64,000 nucleotides of DNA from Salinicola corii (GTDB lineage Bacteria > Pseudomonadota > Gammaproteobacteria > Pseudomonadales > Halomonadaceae): NCBI RefSeq assembly GCF_008298015.1, contig NZ_VTPX01000008.1, positions 1-64,000 on the forward strand. Reading direction: 5' to 3'. This document shows positions 16,097 to 24,865 of this stretch, one piece after another. The notes beneath the pieces were generated by a model. It worked only from the letters and a program-made list of their open reading frames with translations, searched no databases and was not told where the DNA came from. A program made the position numbers and the translations under genes. Numbering within the stretch: the stretch's first letter is position 1; each line of letters opens with the position of its first letter.

Positions 16097-17348
16097 TGGT
16101 CTGTCCCTTGGGAGTGTAGAGCGTGTCACCGCCCTCGATCGGTGGCAGATTCTCCTTGGCGCGCACCTCGTTGGGGGTCATGAAGCCGGGGTTCTGGGTG
16201 CCGCCGAGCGCCGACTTGTAGTAGTCGGAGCGCGTCTTGGCATCGCCACGCAGCAGCGCGTTGACGTTGAACTCGGCGAAGAGCCGGCGGTCGCGCAGGA
16301 TCTTGCGATTGATCTCCTGGGCGGCGCGGTTCAAGTGCTGCTGCAGGGTGTAGATGATGAAGCCAAGCCCCATCTGCTCGAGTCCACTGCCCCAGCTCGT
16401 GGTCTTATCCATCGCACCGATCATCCAGGTCGGCACGCCGAAGGCGCGGGCAATATCAACCACCTGGAACTGTCGCACCTGCATGATCTGGGCGTCCTCG
16501 GCGCTCATCGTCACTTGTTGCAACTTGGCGCCGCCGACCAGCATGCCCGGCAGGTGGGCGTTGGCGACGCCGGTATGCCGCTTGAGCCAGTTGTCGCGAA
16601 TCCGGTCGACCTGATCTTGAGTCGGCGAACCATCCATCGTGATCACGTGATCCGGCCGCGCCCCGTTGCTGAAGAAGCGAGCGCCGTACTCCTCGGCAGC
16701 CATGGCCAGGCCAATCCCCTGCTTGGCGGCCAATCCAATTACCGAGGGGCTGGAAATGCCATCGAAGCCGATGTTGGGAATATGCAGGACGTCATCTTGG
16801 TCCAGCCCCACATAACCCTCGTCCAGCGAGGCGTGATACCGCAGGCGGCCGTTCTTCTTCTCGATGATCGTCTGGGTACGCGGTAGCGGCTCAATGCCGG
16901 TGAGCTCACCACGGCGATTACGTTGCAACCAGGCAAGGCCGTCGCCACGCAGCAGCATCTCGGCAATACCGTGTTCCCACATCGCCGAGGCGGTGAACAG
17001 TTCCGATGCCTGCTGGTTCAGGTGCCACCAAGCGTCGTGATCGACACGAGTACGTCCGGTGGCGGTGCGCTCGTAGATGTGCACCGGCATGGTGGCCACC
17101 GCGCCGGCCAGCAGCCGCACGCATGAGTAGACCGCAGTAACACGCATCGCGGTATTGGCGTTGACCACCGGCCCGGCAGCGCTAGGGTTGAGCTGGAACA
17201 GCTCCATCATCCCCGGACTATCGCTGCTGCTGACGGTGGGAGCCCCATCGGCGGCGTTCTGGAGGCCGGGATCAGGGGTGACCGTCGGCTCTTCACGCGT
17301 CGCCGCGACCGATCGGCCGCCGGTCAGTCGGTTGAGTAGCTCGAACAC
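16041..17348 (-). CDS. Portal protein, HK97 family
   Basis: 435 residues. Conserved family segments include AMRVTAVYSCVRLLAGAVAT near residue 65, AEMLLRGDGLAWLQRN, and the C-terminal TPNEVRAKENLPPIEGGD. Family role: a dodecameric ring at one capsid vertex through which the terminase packages DNA. It lies between the large terminase and the protease in the usual order, 13 bp after the terminase stop. Confidence 0.93.
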   Translation of the reverse strand: MFELLNRLTGGRSVAATREEPTVTPDPGLQNAADGAPTVSSSDSPGMMELFQLNPSAAGPVVNANTAMRVTAVYSCVRLLAGAVATMPVHIYERTATGRTRVDHDAWWHLNQQASELFTASAMWEHGIAEMLLRGDGLAWLQRNRRGELTGIEPLPRTQTIIEKKNGRLRYHASLDEGYVGLDQDDVLHIPNIGFDGISSPSVIGLAAKQGIGLAMAAEEYGARFFSNGARPDHVITMDGSPTQDQVDRIRDNWLKRHTGVANAHLPGMLVGGAKLQQVTMSAEDAQIMQVRQFQVVDIARAFGVPTWMIGAMDKTTSWGSGLEQMGLGFIIYTLQQHLNRAAQEINRKILRDRRLFAEFNVNALLRGDAKTRSDYYKSALGGTQNPGFMTPNEVRAKENLPPIEGGDTLYTPKGQTNADAEATPAFPGQPKPTP

Positions 17349-17361
17349 GGCGTCTCCGTCG

Positions 17362-19083
17362 TCATAGCAGTATGAAGTCAGGCTCGGGAGTGGACTCCTC
17401 GAGCTCGGTCAGTGTCAGCGCGGTCGCCATGACGGCGCCGACGATGCCGTCGACGCGGCCGGTTGACTTGGCCTTGTTGATCTTGCGATTACCGGCCGGG
17501 TCTTCCTGATAGACCGCATTGGCGGCGCACCAGGTCAGCACCGGGTGACCCTGGTGCCGAAGCTGCGCGTTGATCAATCGTCGTTCGAACTCGTCAACGG
17601 CAGGCGCCATGGTCTTGAAACCCTGACGCACCGCGACCAGCGGCGGCAGGCTAACGCCTTCGTCGTCGATCAGCGCCTGCAGGTCTGCCATGCGCCACTC
17701 GTCGTAGCCGATGGCAACCAGGTCGTAACGAGCGGCAACCTCCGAAAGCTGGTGTAGAACGAAGCGCTTGTTGATAGCGCGTCCTGGCGTCGTGTCGAGG
17801 TGCCCATCCCTACGCCAGACCAGGTAAGGCACCCGGTCCTGCTCGGCCTTCTTGGCCAGCCCCTCCTCGGGCAGCCAGAACCACGGCTTCATCCGCCATA
17901 CTGGATCGGCCTCGGTCGGCTGGAAGAGCAGCACTAACGCCGTGAGATCCTGCGTGCTTGACAGGTCGAGCCCGGCGAAACAGCGCCGGCCTTCGAGCAG
18001 CGTCTCGTCGAAGTCCTTATCCTGGGTCGACAGCCAGGCGTCACGGCTGATCGCGGGGTTATCCGCCTGCACCCACTGGCAGAAGTTCAGGCGCCGAACG
18101 GTGGCCTCTTTCGAGGGCATGCCGCGAGCCTGGGTCACCTGCTCACGCAGATACTTGAGCCCGGGGATGCCGTAGGCCAACGAGGGGTTGGCCTTGTACC
18201 AGCACTGTTCGTCTTCGAACGGGTCGTCGGTCTCGTCGAGCCCGCAGACGAAGCCGAAGAAGGCGTCGTCTTCGAGCACGCCCGACGCGACCTTGTCGGC
18301 GTAGTCGTGATAGTCACCGCACACTGTGAGCTTGTCGGTGCCGCTGTTGGTGATCATGAAGATCAGCGCTTGGTCGCGGCTCTTGGTGCCGGCGCGCATC
18401 ATCTCGACGACCAGCGCGGTCTTGTGCTCGTGGATCTCGTCCAGCAGCGCAATGTGTGGCCGTGGGCCTGACTGGCCATCGTCCGCCGCCACGGTGCGGA
18501 AGAACGACGACGTGCGGTGAAAGGCGAGGTTGTACTCTTTGCCCGCCGCCCCGGACTTCACGACCCGAGAGGCCAGCAACGGCGACTGGTCGACCATCGC
18601 CACCGCATCGCGGAACAATATCTGGGCCTGCTCCTTCTTCGTTGCCGCGGCGTAGACCTCGGCGCGGTTCTCACCGTCGGCGACTAGGCCGTAGAGCCCG
18701 ACGCCACCGGCCAGCGGCGACTTGCCGGAGCCCTTGGCCGTCTCGACGTAGGCGACGCGAAACCGACGCCAGCCGTCCGGCCCCATCCACCCGAACAGCG
18801 ATCCAACGATGAAGGCCTGCCAGGGCAGCACTTTGAACGGCTCGCCTTCGAACCGACCGCCGTTGAGGCGCAACACGTCTTCGAAGAATCCGATGGCGTG
18901 CTGGGCATGCTCCAGACTCCAGGTCAGGCCGCGCTCGGCCCCGGTCTCGAGGTCATTGAGATGGCGCTCGCAGGCGTGCCGAACCTGCGGCCCTGCGATG
19001 ATGTCGCCCGCCACTACCGCCTGAGCGTACGCGGTCGCCCGGTCATCAGAGACCGTATTTGGCGGCTGTCTCCGCTTGCTCAT
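17362..19083 (-). CDS. Terminase large subunit (Terminase_1 type)
   Basis: 573 residues. The ATPase has a Walker A-like ETAKGSGKS (residues 114-122) and a Walker B IALLDEI (211-217). The nuclease domain begins FAGLDLSSTQDL, with metal-binding Asp373, and a late acidic site sits in GRVDGIVGAVMA (about residue 545). Family role: it packages DNA through the portal and cuts concatemers. It starts 38 bp inside the small-subunit gene. The combination of this subunit with a P27-type small subunit and an HNH nuclease is typical of cos-type HK97-like phages. Confidence 0.95.
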   Translation of the reverse strand: MSKRRQPPNTVSDDRATAYAQAVVAGDIIAGPQVRHACERHLNDLETGAERGLTWSLEHAQHAIGFFEDVLRLNGGRFEGEPFKVLPWQAFIVGSLFGWMGPDGWRRFRVAYVETAKGSGKSPLAGGVGLYGLVADGENRAEVYAAATKKEQAQILFRDAVAMVDQSPLLASRVVKSGAAGKEYNLAFHRTSSFFRTVAADDGQSGPRPHIALLDEIHEHKTALVVEMMRAGTKSRDQALIFMITNSGTDKLTVCGDYHDYADKVASGVLEDDAFFGFVCGLDETDDPFEDEQCWYKANPSLAYGIPGLKYLREQVTQARGMPSKEATVRRLNFCQWVQADNPAISRDAWLSTQDKDFDETLLEGRRCFAGLDLSSTQDLTALVLLFQPTEADPVWRMKPWFWLPEEGLAKKAEQDRVPYLVWRRDGHLDTTPGRAINKRFVLHQLSEVAARYDLVAIGYDEWRMADLQALIDDEGVSLPPLVAVRQGFKTMAPAVDEFERRLINAQLRHQGHPVLTWCAANAVYQEDPAGNRKINKAKSTGRVDGIVGAVMATALTLTELEESTPEPDFILL

Positions 19084-19561
19084 TGGGGAAGAGGTCTCCT
19101 TGCTTGACCGTGCCGGTACCGAGCTTGGCGCGAGCGCTGGGGTTCAGCCCGAACGAATTGCCGGCGGTGCGCATACGTTCCTCGGCGCGGTTGGCGATCT
19201 GCATCCAGACGCTCATCTGCTTGTAGCCGCTGGGCGTGTTGGCGACGTAACCCGTGTCGTTCTCGGCGGCGCTGATCTTCTCGCGCGCGTTCTTCCAGTC
19301 GGCCCAGGCCTGGCAGTAGACGGCGAGCTCGCCACGATCGACCTTCGTCATCAGCCCGAGCGTGACCAGGTCCTGCACGACCCGCTTCCATTCAGCCTTG
19401 GCGTCCTTTGTCAGGAAGCTGGGGCACGGCGGAGCTTCCGCATTGAGCGAAGGCGCCGAATTGTCATGCAGCTCGTGCGCCGACTTCTTCGATGGGTTGC
19501 CGCGCAGCGCGTGGACGTTCGACGGCAGCGCTCTGCGACCTGAATTGCGATTGCCCGCCAT
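19046..19561 (-). CDS. Terminase small subunit, P27 family
   Basis: 171 residues from the ATG at 19561, preceded by GGAGG at six bases. A longer frame upstream has no ribosome site. The start MAGNRNSGRRALPSNVHALRGNPSKK is characteristic of P27 small subunits. A helical DNA-binding region follows (PSFLTKDAKAEWKRVVQDL, LGLMTKVDRGELAVYCQAW). Family role: it recognises the packaging site and stimulates the large subunit. Confidence 0.92.
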   Translation of the reverse strand: MAGNRNSGRRALPSNVHALRGNPSKKSAHELHDNSAPSLNAEAPPCPSFLTKDAKAEWKRVVQDLVTLGLMTKVDRGELAVYCQAWADWKNAREKISAAENDTGYVANTPSGYKQMSVWMQIANRAEERMRTAGNSFGLNPSARAKLGTGTVKQGDLFPNEQAETAAKYGL

Positions 19562-19735
19562 GGCGAACCTCCGTTGATGAATACCCGGGGCCGAATACCC
19601 CCCTGCCATTTTTCCCGCTTTCACGAAAAGAGATGAGCGGACGGTCTCCGGCGCTGACCCTGTGAACTTTCGACCCACCCCTCCCGCCTCAAACGCGAAA
19701 AATTCGCATTTCGTGAATCCGCACGGGATCGCGGC
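19562..19735 (-). other. Non-coding gap at the packaging genes, candidate cos region
   Basis: 174 bp without a gene between the HNH nuclease and the small terminase gene. It contains a short hairpin (GCGAA, 3-nt loop, TTCGC near 19700) and C-rich runs. In HK97-like phages with this gene order the cos site lies here. I cannot locate the cut site from sequence alone. Confidence 0.35.
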
Positions 19736-20059
19736 TCAGGCCCAGTGGTGGCTCGGGTCGGTCGGCACGCCGTCGAGGTCGCAGCCCGGCAGGCTGCCAC
19801 CGTTCTCGATGCGCTTCTTCTCAGTGTCGTGGCACGGCTTGCACAGCGACTGCCAGTTGGAACGGCGCCAGAACAACTTGAGATCGCCACGATGCGGCAC
19901 GATGTGGTCGACTACTGTCGCCGCCGTCACGCGGCCGCGACGCTGGCAGAACACGCAGAGCGGATGCTGCTGGAGGAACTGCTCGCGGGCCTTGCGCCAC
20001 TTGCGACCATAGCCACGAGCGTTGGCGTTGCCTCGTTTATCGTCGTGCATCGATCTCAT
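19736..20059 (-). CDS. HNH endonuclease next to the terminase
   Basis: 107 residues if started at the ATG at 20059. A second Met at 20050 is equally possible, and upstream Mets lie inside the holin gene. Motifs are CVFC (first Zn-binding pair), VVDHIVPHRGD (catalytic His), and NWQSLCKPCHDTEK (second Cys pair and final His). Family role: in HK97-like phages an HNH protein beside the terminase is needed for cos cleavage. The 5' end overlaps the holin gene by about 23 bp. Confidence 0.88.
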   Translation of the reverse strand: MRSMHDDKRGNANARGYGRKWRKAREQFLQQHPLCVFCQRRGRVTAATVVDHIVPHRGDLKLFWRRSNWQSLCKPCHDTEKKRIENGGSLPGCDLDGVPTDPSHHWA

Positions 20060-20501
20060 CACCCAACCGCCCCGCTTTCGCTTGCTCCCTCGCCACCTGT
20101 CCCTGCTGCCATGACGAGACGCCCTCGCGCACGCCTTGGGTCGCGATGTACCCGCCGACGCCAAGCGTCATGAGATCCCATAGCGCCGAGGGCAGCGGCA
20201 GCGTCAGACCGACGCCAAACATGGCACCGAGGTAAGGCGCCACCAGGTAGTTGTTGGCTACGATCGCCACGATGGTGAGCATCAGGAGAGGCCGCCAGTT
20301 GCGCTGAAGCCAGCTTTCGCCGTTCGCCTCGGCCAGCACGACCTGCATGCGAGCCTCAACCGACTTGGATCGTTCGAGAATCAGCGCACGTGTGATCTCA
20401 GCCTTGATGGCCGCCGCTTGGTCCTTATCGGTCACCGCCTTATCGACGATATCCAGGATCGGCGACACCACGGCACCGAGCGCCTTATCGATGATGCTCA
20501 T
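20037..20501 (-). CDS. Holin, 3TM-holin type
   Basis: 154 residues. The N-terminal part (IIDKALGAVVSPILDIVDKAV, then charged helices) and the motif GESWLQRNWRPLLML are typical of the Holin_3TM family. Hydrophobic segments occur at about residues 72-92, 92-106 and 108-125. Family role: it forms the inner-membrane lesion that releases the endolysin. It overlaps the upstream membrane-protein gene by 4 bp. Confidence 0.85.
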   Translation of the reverse strand: MSIIDKALGAVVSPILDIVDKAVTDKDQAAAIKAEITRALILERSKSVEARMQVVLAEANGESWLQRNWRPLLMLTIVAIVANNYLVAPYLGAMFGVGLTLPLPSALWDLMTLGVGGYIATQGVREGVSSWQQGQVAREQAKAGRLGDEIDARR

Positions 20502-20815
20502 TCGTCCTTCCCCTCGAGCACGGTCACGCGCTCTCGCAGCGTGCGGATGTCGCTGCGGAATGAGGTCATCTCGCGCTCGGCATCCGCCCTCGGATAATAC
20601 TTGTCAGACTGGCTACGTAGATCAGCTTGGATCTGTGCCAGTTGACTCTGCACGCCGATCATCTTCTCGTCCTGCCGCGCGAATCCCTCGCGCACCTCGA
20701 CGACGCTGCTGCCGAACCAGAGCAATGCAGCAACAATGACGGACAGCAGAACCGTCTGGATGTGACGTTCCATGATCGGGCGCGAACGGACAGGCATGTC
20801 CTGTTCCTCAGTCAT
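20498..20815 (-). CDS. Single-span membrane protein with coiled coil, lysis cassette
   Basis: 105 residues. It has one hydrophobic helix near residues 20-40 (IQTVLLSVIVAALLWFGSSV) followed by a charged coiled coil (DEKMIGVQSQLAQIQADLR, then IRTLRERVTVLEGKDE). The topology resembles an inner-membrane spanin or a holin regulator. I found no obvious embedded lipoprotein (Rz1-like) partner by eye, so the name is left open. It is coupled to the endolysin and holin genes by 4-bp overlaps. Confidence 0.75.
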   Translation of the reverse strand: MTEEQDMPVRSRPIMERHIQTVLLSVIVAALLWFGSSVVEVREGFARQDEKMIGVQSQLAQIQADLRSQSDKYYPRADAEREMTSFRSDIRTLRERVTVLEGKDE

Positions 20816-21426
20816 CGCGCGGCCTCGGTATAGAGATTGATGGCGCGCTGGGTTGATAGCGGCCCTGCGATTTCATTGCGTAGATTCACGATGCGGCTGA
20901 ACCAGCCGAACGTGAACGCCTCTTGAGATGGGCGTTTTCGGGATAACTCACGGCAGAACGCGATACGGCAACCGTTGATCGCCCCGGCCAGCACCTCGAT
21001 ACCAGCAGCACCACGCGCAACCCGAAAGCCATCCAACGCGGCCAGCGTCTTGCCGCCGACAGCACCATCCTCGCCGACGTCCGGATACAACCGCTGCTGA
21101 TCGTTCAAGGCGTTCAGCGTCATCTGCAGCTCGAGGCCGGATCGACCCGGGCCACTGTTCACGCCGTAATCGAATAGGTAGCTCGTCAGCGCCTCGCTGA
21201 TCGGCTCGATGCTGTCCAGCGCCAACGAATCCCAATAGCGTCGTTCGTAGATCGCGATGGCCAGGCTCAACGGCAAGTCGCGCATGTCGCCGGTATAGCC
21301 CTCGGCCCTGGCGACGGCCTCGGTAATGCCATAGCGGGTCGGACCGCCGCGATCCGCCGGATGATCGACGTACCCACCCTCGCGATCGATCACTTCCGTG
21401 ACCAACCGGCGTTTGAGCGTCGTCAT
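20812..21426 (-). CDS. Endolysin, GH108 muramidase with peptidoglycan-binding domain
   Basis: 204 residues from the ATG at 21426 (GAGG seven bases upstream); the adjacent ATG at 21429 is an alternative. The N-terminus holds the GH108 signature DREGGYVDHPADRGGPTRYG, in which the Glu of REGGY is the expected catalytic acid. The C-terminal half (LDGFRVARGAAG, then FGWFSRIVNLRNE) matches the PG_binding_3 domain usually fused to it. No signal peptide is visible, so release would depend on the holin. It is the first gene after the late leader. Confidence 0.92.
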   Translation of the reverse strand: MTTLKRRLVTEVIDREGGYVDHPADRGGPTRYGITEAVARAEGYTGDMRDLPLSLAIAIYERRYWDSLALDSIEPISEALTSYLFDYGVNSGPGRSGLELQMTLNALNDQQRLYPDVGEDGAVGGKTLAALDGFRVARGAAGIEVLAGAINGCRIAFCRELSRKRPSQEAFTFGWFSRIVNLRNEIAGPLSTQRAINLYTEAAR

Positions 21427-21504
21427 CATCGAACCTCGAATAGGTGCCCGGCGAGCGCCGGGCGGCTGTCCACCACAGACAGGAGCAACGTGGTGACCCC
21501 AGCG

Positions 21505-21534
21505 CCAAAAGAAAGACCCGGCGGGAGCCGGGTC
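21505..21534 (-). terminator. Leader terminator downstream of the late promoter (tR'-like)
   Basis: A perfect 8-bp stem, GACCCGGC with GCCGGGTC and a 4-nt loop (21515-21534), is followed on the minus strand by TTTCTTTT. It lies about 45 nt after the predicted late start site and before the endolysin. A second GC hairpin (21446-21463) lies nearer the gene. Confidence 0.75.
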
Positions 21535-21585
21535 AAGGGGAACTACCATGGACGCTGCGGGCATAACTCTGTGAAGTCTGACTGA

Positions 21586-21614
21586 TTTATATCGGCCCAT
21601 TCCGGTGGCATCAA
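21586..21614 (-). promoter_or_regulatory. Predicted late promoter (pR'-like)
   Basis: On the minus strand TTGATG (21614-21609) and TATAAA (21591-21586) are separated by 17 bp. The promoter lies between the Q-like gene and the leader terminator, the position of pR' in lambdoid phages. Confidence 0.7.
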
Positions 21615-21681
21615 CGGGTCGGTAATGCCAGCATCGCAATACAGGGGCAACGTACCGGAAACGCATCACAATAGGCGGGTG

Positions 21682-22065
21682 TCATGAACGCATCTGCCGA
21701 CGAGCTGCCAAGTCCTTCAGCGATTCCTTGAGCTTCCTGTGCAGCCGGTCGAGGCGTTCGTAGTAACTGCTGGACGAGATCTGCAGCCGCTGGCACTTGG
21801 CCTGGCTGTAGCCGCCATCGCGGTAATGCTCATCGGCCATCATCTGGTGGTGCCACTCCAAACGTTGCAGCCCCTGCTCCACCTCCCAAGCCACGTTATC
21901 CAGCTCGCCCAGGTTCAACAGGTCGCGTGACTTCTTCGGGCCCGTGCCGCGCGGTGGGATGCCGCCGAATTCAATCGCCTGCGCCAGCATCGACTGCGGC
22001 TGACCGCCCCGGCGGGCGTGCTGCTCCGCCCAATGGTTCAGCAACTGGTCCATTTCTTTGATCAT
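21682..22065 (-). CDS. Putative late-gene antiterminator or activator (Q-like)
   Basis: 127 residues, start fixed by GGAG seven bases before the ATG. The C-terminal 60 residues contain a helix-turn-helix-like stretch (YSQAKCQRLQISSSSYYERL) similar to sigma region 4 or the HTH of Q, ArpU or DUF1133 regulators. The N-terminal part is helical (MDQLLNHWAEQHARRGG). Its place, just upstream of a strong promoter followed by a terminator and then the lysis genes, supports a Q-type role. Direct transcription activation instead of antitermination cannot be excluded. Confidence 0.6.
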   Translation of the reverse strand: MIKEMDQLLNHWAEQHARRGGQPQSMLAQAIEFGGIPPRGTGPKKSRDLLNLGELDNVAWEVEQGLQRLEWHHQMMADEHYRDGGYSQAKCQRLQISSSSYYERLDRLHRKLKESLKDLAARRQMRS

Positions 22066-22126
22066 TGGTTTGCTCCGTGGTGTTCAAGACTGCGCAGAGG
22101 TGGTGGCTTCAGCGCAGCCTGGTGCC

Positions 22127-22369
22127 GTCACAGGTGTCACAGGTACCGATTTAGACCTGTGACACCAAAACCCCTTTTAAAACAACGTTGTCACACCTGT
22201 CACAGGTGTCACACAAGAAAATGAATATGAATGCGTGCGCGCGCGTGCGCGTGTATGTGCGCGGGAGACGTGTGACACCTGTGACACCTGTGACACGGTT
22301 GAATCGTAAGCACTTTTTTGGCTCAAGACCTGTGACACCACCTGTGACACTTGCGTAGACCTGTGACAG
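22127..22369. repeat. Cluster of TGTGACA boxes upstream of the Q-like gene
   Basis: At least ten copies of TGTGACA or its complement TGTCACA lie in 243 bp (for example 22135, 22158, 22189, 22199, 22208, 22271, 22280, 22289, 22331, 22343, 22362). Three are in exact 9-bp tandem (TGTGACACC at 22271-22297), and 22193-22209 is an 8-bp inverted repeat with one central base. The cluster surrounds an alternating purine/pyrimidine tract (22230-22262). No ribosome site supports a gene here. Candidate roles are replication iterons or an operator array. Confidence 0.8.
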
Positions 22370-22376
22370 ATCATGC

Positions 22377-23840
22377 TCATTTCTCCGCGTCTGGATCGGC
22401 GCCGGGGCGCAGATAGGGGCGAATGCGCTGGCCAGTGAGCGCCGAGCGCTGCTGCTTCTGCTTCATCCAGCCCAGGTGCCGCATCACGTTACCAACACGT
22501 CGCTGCTCCTGCATGCCCTGTCTGCCGACATCCAGGCGCAAGGCGTTCTCCATCAGCTCGCGAGTGGTCACCTTGTTCACCGGCTCCCCACGGGCGCCAC
22601 CGTTGCGCCAATCGGGGTAAGCGTTCGCCGGCGCGTGCCCCTCCAGATAGTCGTGAATGCGCTCCTCCCAAGGGTCTTCCAGGTAGCGCTGGTCCTGCTC
22701 GTCCTCGGCTTCACTCTTCGGCACATCCCACCATCGGAAGCCTTTACGGTACTCCCGCAGCGCCTCGGCCCATAGCTGGATCCGCCACTGCTCGATATAC
22801 CCCACGTCAGCCTTACGGCAAGCCACGGGTAGAAAGCGCCGGGCACCGGTACTGTCGATCAGGTATTCGGTCGCGTTGGTCGTCCCGATGAAGATGCACT
22901 GCCGAGGGTGCGAGATCGGCCTCACCGCATACGGCGGCCGGAACTTGTCATCGCGGCGGGTGATCGCCATCTTCACCATCGTGATATTGGCCTTGGAGAA
23001 CGACTGCAACTCGCCGATCTCGACCGCCCACGCCCCCTGGATCGTCAGGAAGAAATCCTTGTTGTCCGGCGCCTCGGATAGCTCGACGTACCACTCGGCG
23101 CCGAACAGCTGCCGAATGCACGTCGACTTGCCCAGCCCCTGGCCGCCCTCGAGAATGATCATCTCGTCGACCTTGCAGCCCGAGTCCATGATTCGCGCCA
23201 CCGCCGAGACCAGCATCGCCTTGCCGAGGTGCTCGGTGTAAGCGGTCTCATCGGCACCGAACACATCCGGCATCAGCCGGCCAAGCCGCGAATTGCCATC
23301 CCAGGCGGGCAACCGCTCAAGGAACTGTCGCACCGGGTGGTACCGAAACTCGTCGGCCACGGTCATCGCGGCCTTGTCTGCGGTGGGCACATGCCCCAGG
23401 CCCATGCTCATCTTCTGCTGCAGCCACACCAGGGCGTGGCCAGCATCCGCATCACGCCAGGCCCCGGCCTCCCCGTTCGGGAATGGCGGCGCCCGCAGCT
23501 TGTCCACCTCCCGCGTGAACTCGTTGAAGGCCAGCATGCCCTTCCACACCGGATGGTGCTTGAAGATCTCGTAGGCGTTGGATAGCTCGGGCTTGATCGC
23601 CCCTTTGTCGGTGAAGCGCAGCCGCTCCATCAGCGCATCGAGTTCCGCGTCATGGTCCTGAGGGGGCTCATACCCCACGTCAGGCTTGCGCCCCTCGTCG
23701 GGGTTCTGATCATTGCTCGCCGCAAGGCTTCCGGTGGGGTATGAAGGCTCGTCGTTCGCCGCCTCGACCGCCCGCATCAACTGCTCGCGCACTGCCGGCA
23801 GCCCCTGCGCCACGCGCAGATCATTCCAGTCTGCCATCAT
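22377..23840 (-). CDS. VirE-family (DUF5906-type) helicase/ATPase for phage replication
   Basis: 487 residues. The C-terminal two thirds match virulence-associated E proteins: Walker A GGQGLGKST (about residue 233), a DNKDFFLTIQGAWAVEIGEL Walker B region, sensor-like FIGTTNATEYL and RFLPVACRKAD. The N-terminal 90 residues are acidic and variable. Family role: a superfamily 3-like helicase working with the primase encoded just upstream. Two adjacent ATGs (23840, 23837) are possible starts, and the first overlaps the primase stop. Confidence 0.9.
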   Translation of the reverse strand: MMADWNDLRVAQGLPAVREQLMRAVEAANDEPSYPTGSLAASNDQNPDEGRKPDVGYEPPQDHDAELDALMERLRFTDKGAIKPELSNAYEIFKHHPVWKGMLAFNEFTREVDKLRAPPFPNGEAGAWRDADAGHALVWLQQKMSMGLGHVPTADKAAMTVADEFRYHPVRQFLERLPAWDGNSRLGRLMPDVFGADETAYTEHLGKAMLVSAVARIMDSGCKVDEMIILEGGQGLGKSTCIRQLFGAEWYVELSEAPDNKDFFLTIQGAWAVEIGELQSFSKANITMVKMAITRRDDKFRPPYAVRPISHPRQCIFIGTTNATEYLIDSTGARRFLPVACRKADVGYIEQWRIQLWAEALREYRKGFRWWDVPKSEAEDEQDQRYLEDPWEERIHDYLEGHAPANAYPDWRNGGARGEPVNKVTTRELMENALRLDVGRQGMQEQRRVGNVMRHLGWMKQKQQRSALTGQRIRPYLRPGADPDAEK

Positions 23841-24865
23841 GCCACCTCGCCAAGCGTCGGGAACACCGCAACCGCACCCAGGCCGCGCGCGACCTCCTCG
23901 GCCTTCTTGCGGCCGGGATTCTTCGGGTTATCCGGATCATCGTCACCCGCAATCACCAGACGATGCTCGGGGTAGGCCAACTTCAGCGTCTGCCCCACCC
24001 GTTGCAGGTTGCCCGAATCCAGCGCCACCGCCACCGGCCAGCCGGTCGCCTCATGCACGCTGGCGCCCGTGGCATACCCCTCCACCTCGGCGATCGTGTC
24101 GGCAGCCGTCGGATCGCCGATCAGATGGAAGCACCCCGCCTTGCGCCCGTACTTCGGGAACAGCTTCTTGCCCTCCGGCTTGATCACCTGGATCGACCAC
24201 ACGTGCCCCGTGCCATCGCGTAGCGGGATGATGATGTCGCCCTTCTTGATCAGCAGAAACGAGATGTGATCCGGCCGCGGCTTGGGCAGCGCCTCGAAGT
24301 AGCGCTTTACCTCCTCGCCAGGCCAGACCTCCACGCGCTGCGCCTGGTCGTCGATGCCGATCAGCACAGAGTGCCGCGGGAACAGCACGCCGTGCGCTTG
24401 CACCTGCTTCGTGCCCAGGTACTGGCTCGGCCCGGTGGGCTGCACGTGATTCTTGAGGATCAGGCGGCATGCCATACCTACCTGCCGCTGCATCGCCTCC
24501 AGCTTCGCCGCGTCGGCTTCGATGCTCGCCTGTCGATCCTTGCGCCGCTGCTCGGCTTCCTGCCGCATCTGGCGCTTGTCCGCTGCGCTCAGCTCGCGCC
24601 GGGTCGGCTTCCAGCCATTGCGTTTGGCCTCGTTGACCACGAACCCGAACGACACACAGCCCAGGCTCAGGCTGCGCCAGACCGACTTGGCATCAGCGGC
24701 GTTATAGCTCTGCGCGCCTTGGCTCCACGCATCCCACGTATCGAACGCATCCTCGCCGAACTCGCTTTTCAGCGCGTTGCCGACGTTGATCCAGAGATCA
24801 CGGTCATCGGGCGCAATAAAAGCGACCACCTGGGCCGCTTCCTCCAATGTTGTGATGAGACTCAC
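23837..24865 (-). CDS. Phage primase with PriCT-2-like and Toprim domains
   Basis: 342 residues from a GTG at 24865, chosen because GGAGG lies six bases upstream and the GTGA overlaps the previous stop. Residues 1-80 (AAQVVAFIAPDDRDLWINVG, then DTWDAWS) match a PriCT-2-type domain. The C-terminal half has Toprim features: EVEGYATGASVHEATGWPV and VIAGDDDPDNPKNPGRK with the acidic DDDPD triad. The combination is typical of phage DnaG-like primases that act with VirE helicases. Confidence 0.88.
   Translation of the reverse strand: MSLITTLEEAAQVVAFIAPDDRDLWINVGNALKSEFGEDAFDTWDAWSQGAQSYNAADAKSVWRSLSLGCVSFGFVVNEAKRNGWKPTRRELSAADKRQMRQEAEQRRKDRQASIEADAAKLEAMQRQVGMACRLILKNHVQPTGPSQYLGTKQVQAHGVLFPRHSVLIGIDDQAQRVEVWPGEEVKRYFEALPKPRPDHISFLLIKKGDIIIPLRDGTGHVWSIQVIKPEGKKLFPKYGRKAGCFHLIGDPTAADTIAEVEGYATGASVHEATGWPVAVALDSGNLQRVGQTLKLAYPEHRLVIAGDDDPDNPKNPGRKKAEEVARGLGAVAVFPTLGEVA

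Noticed and set aside
22127-22369. CRISPR array
   Set aside because: The TGTGACA boxes are 7-9 bp and irregularly spaced; there are no 25-35-bp repeats with unique spacers and no cas genes.
22177-22380. A 67-codon frame with repeated Val-Ser-Gln residues
   Set aside because: It is only a translation of the TGTGACA repeats; no ribosome site, and the repeats also extend outside the frame.
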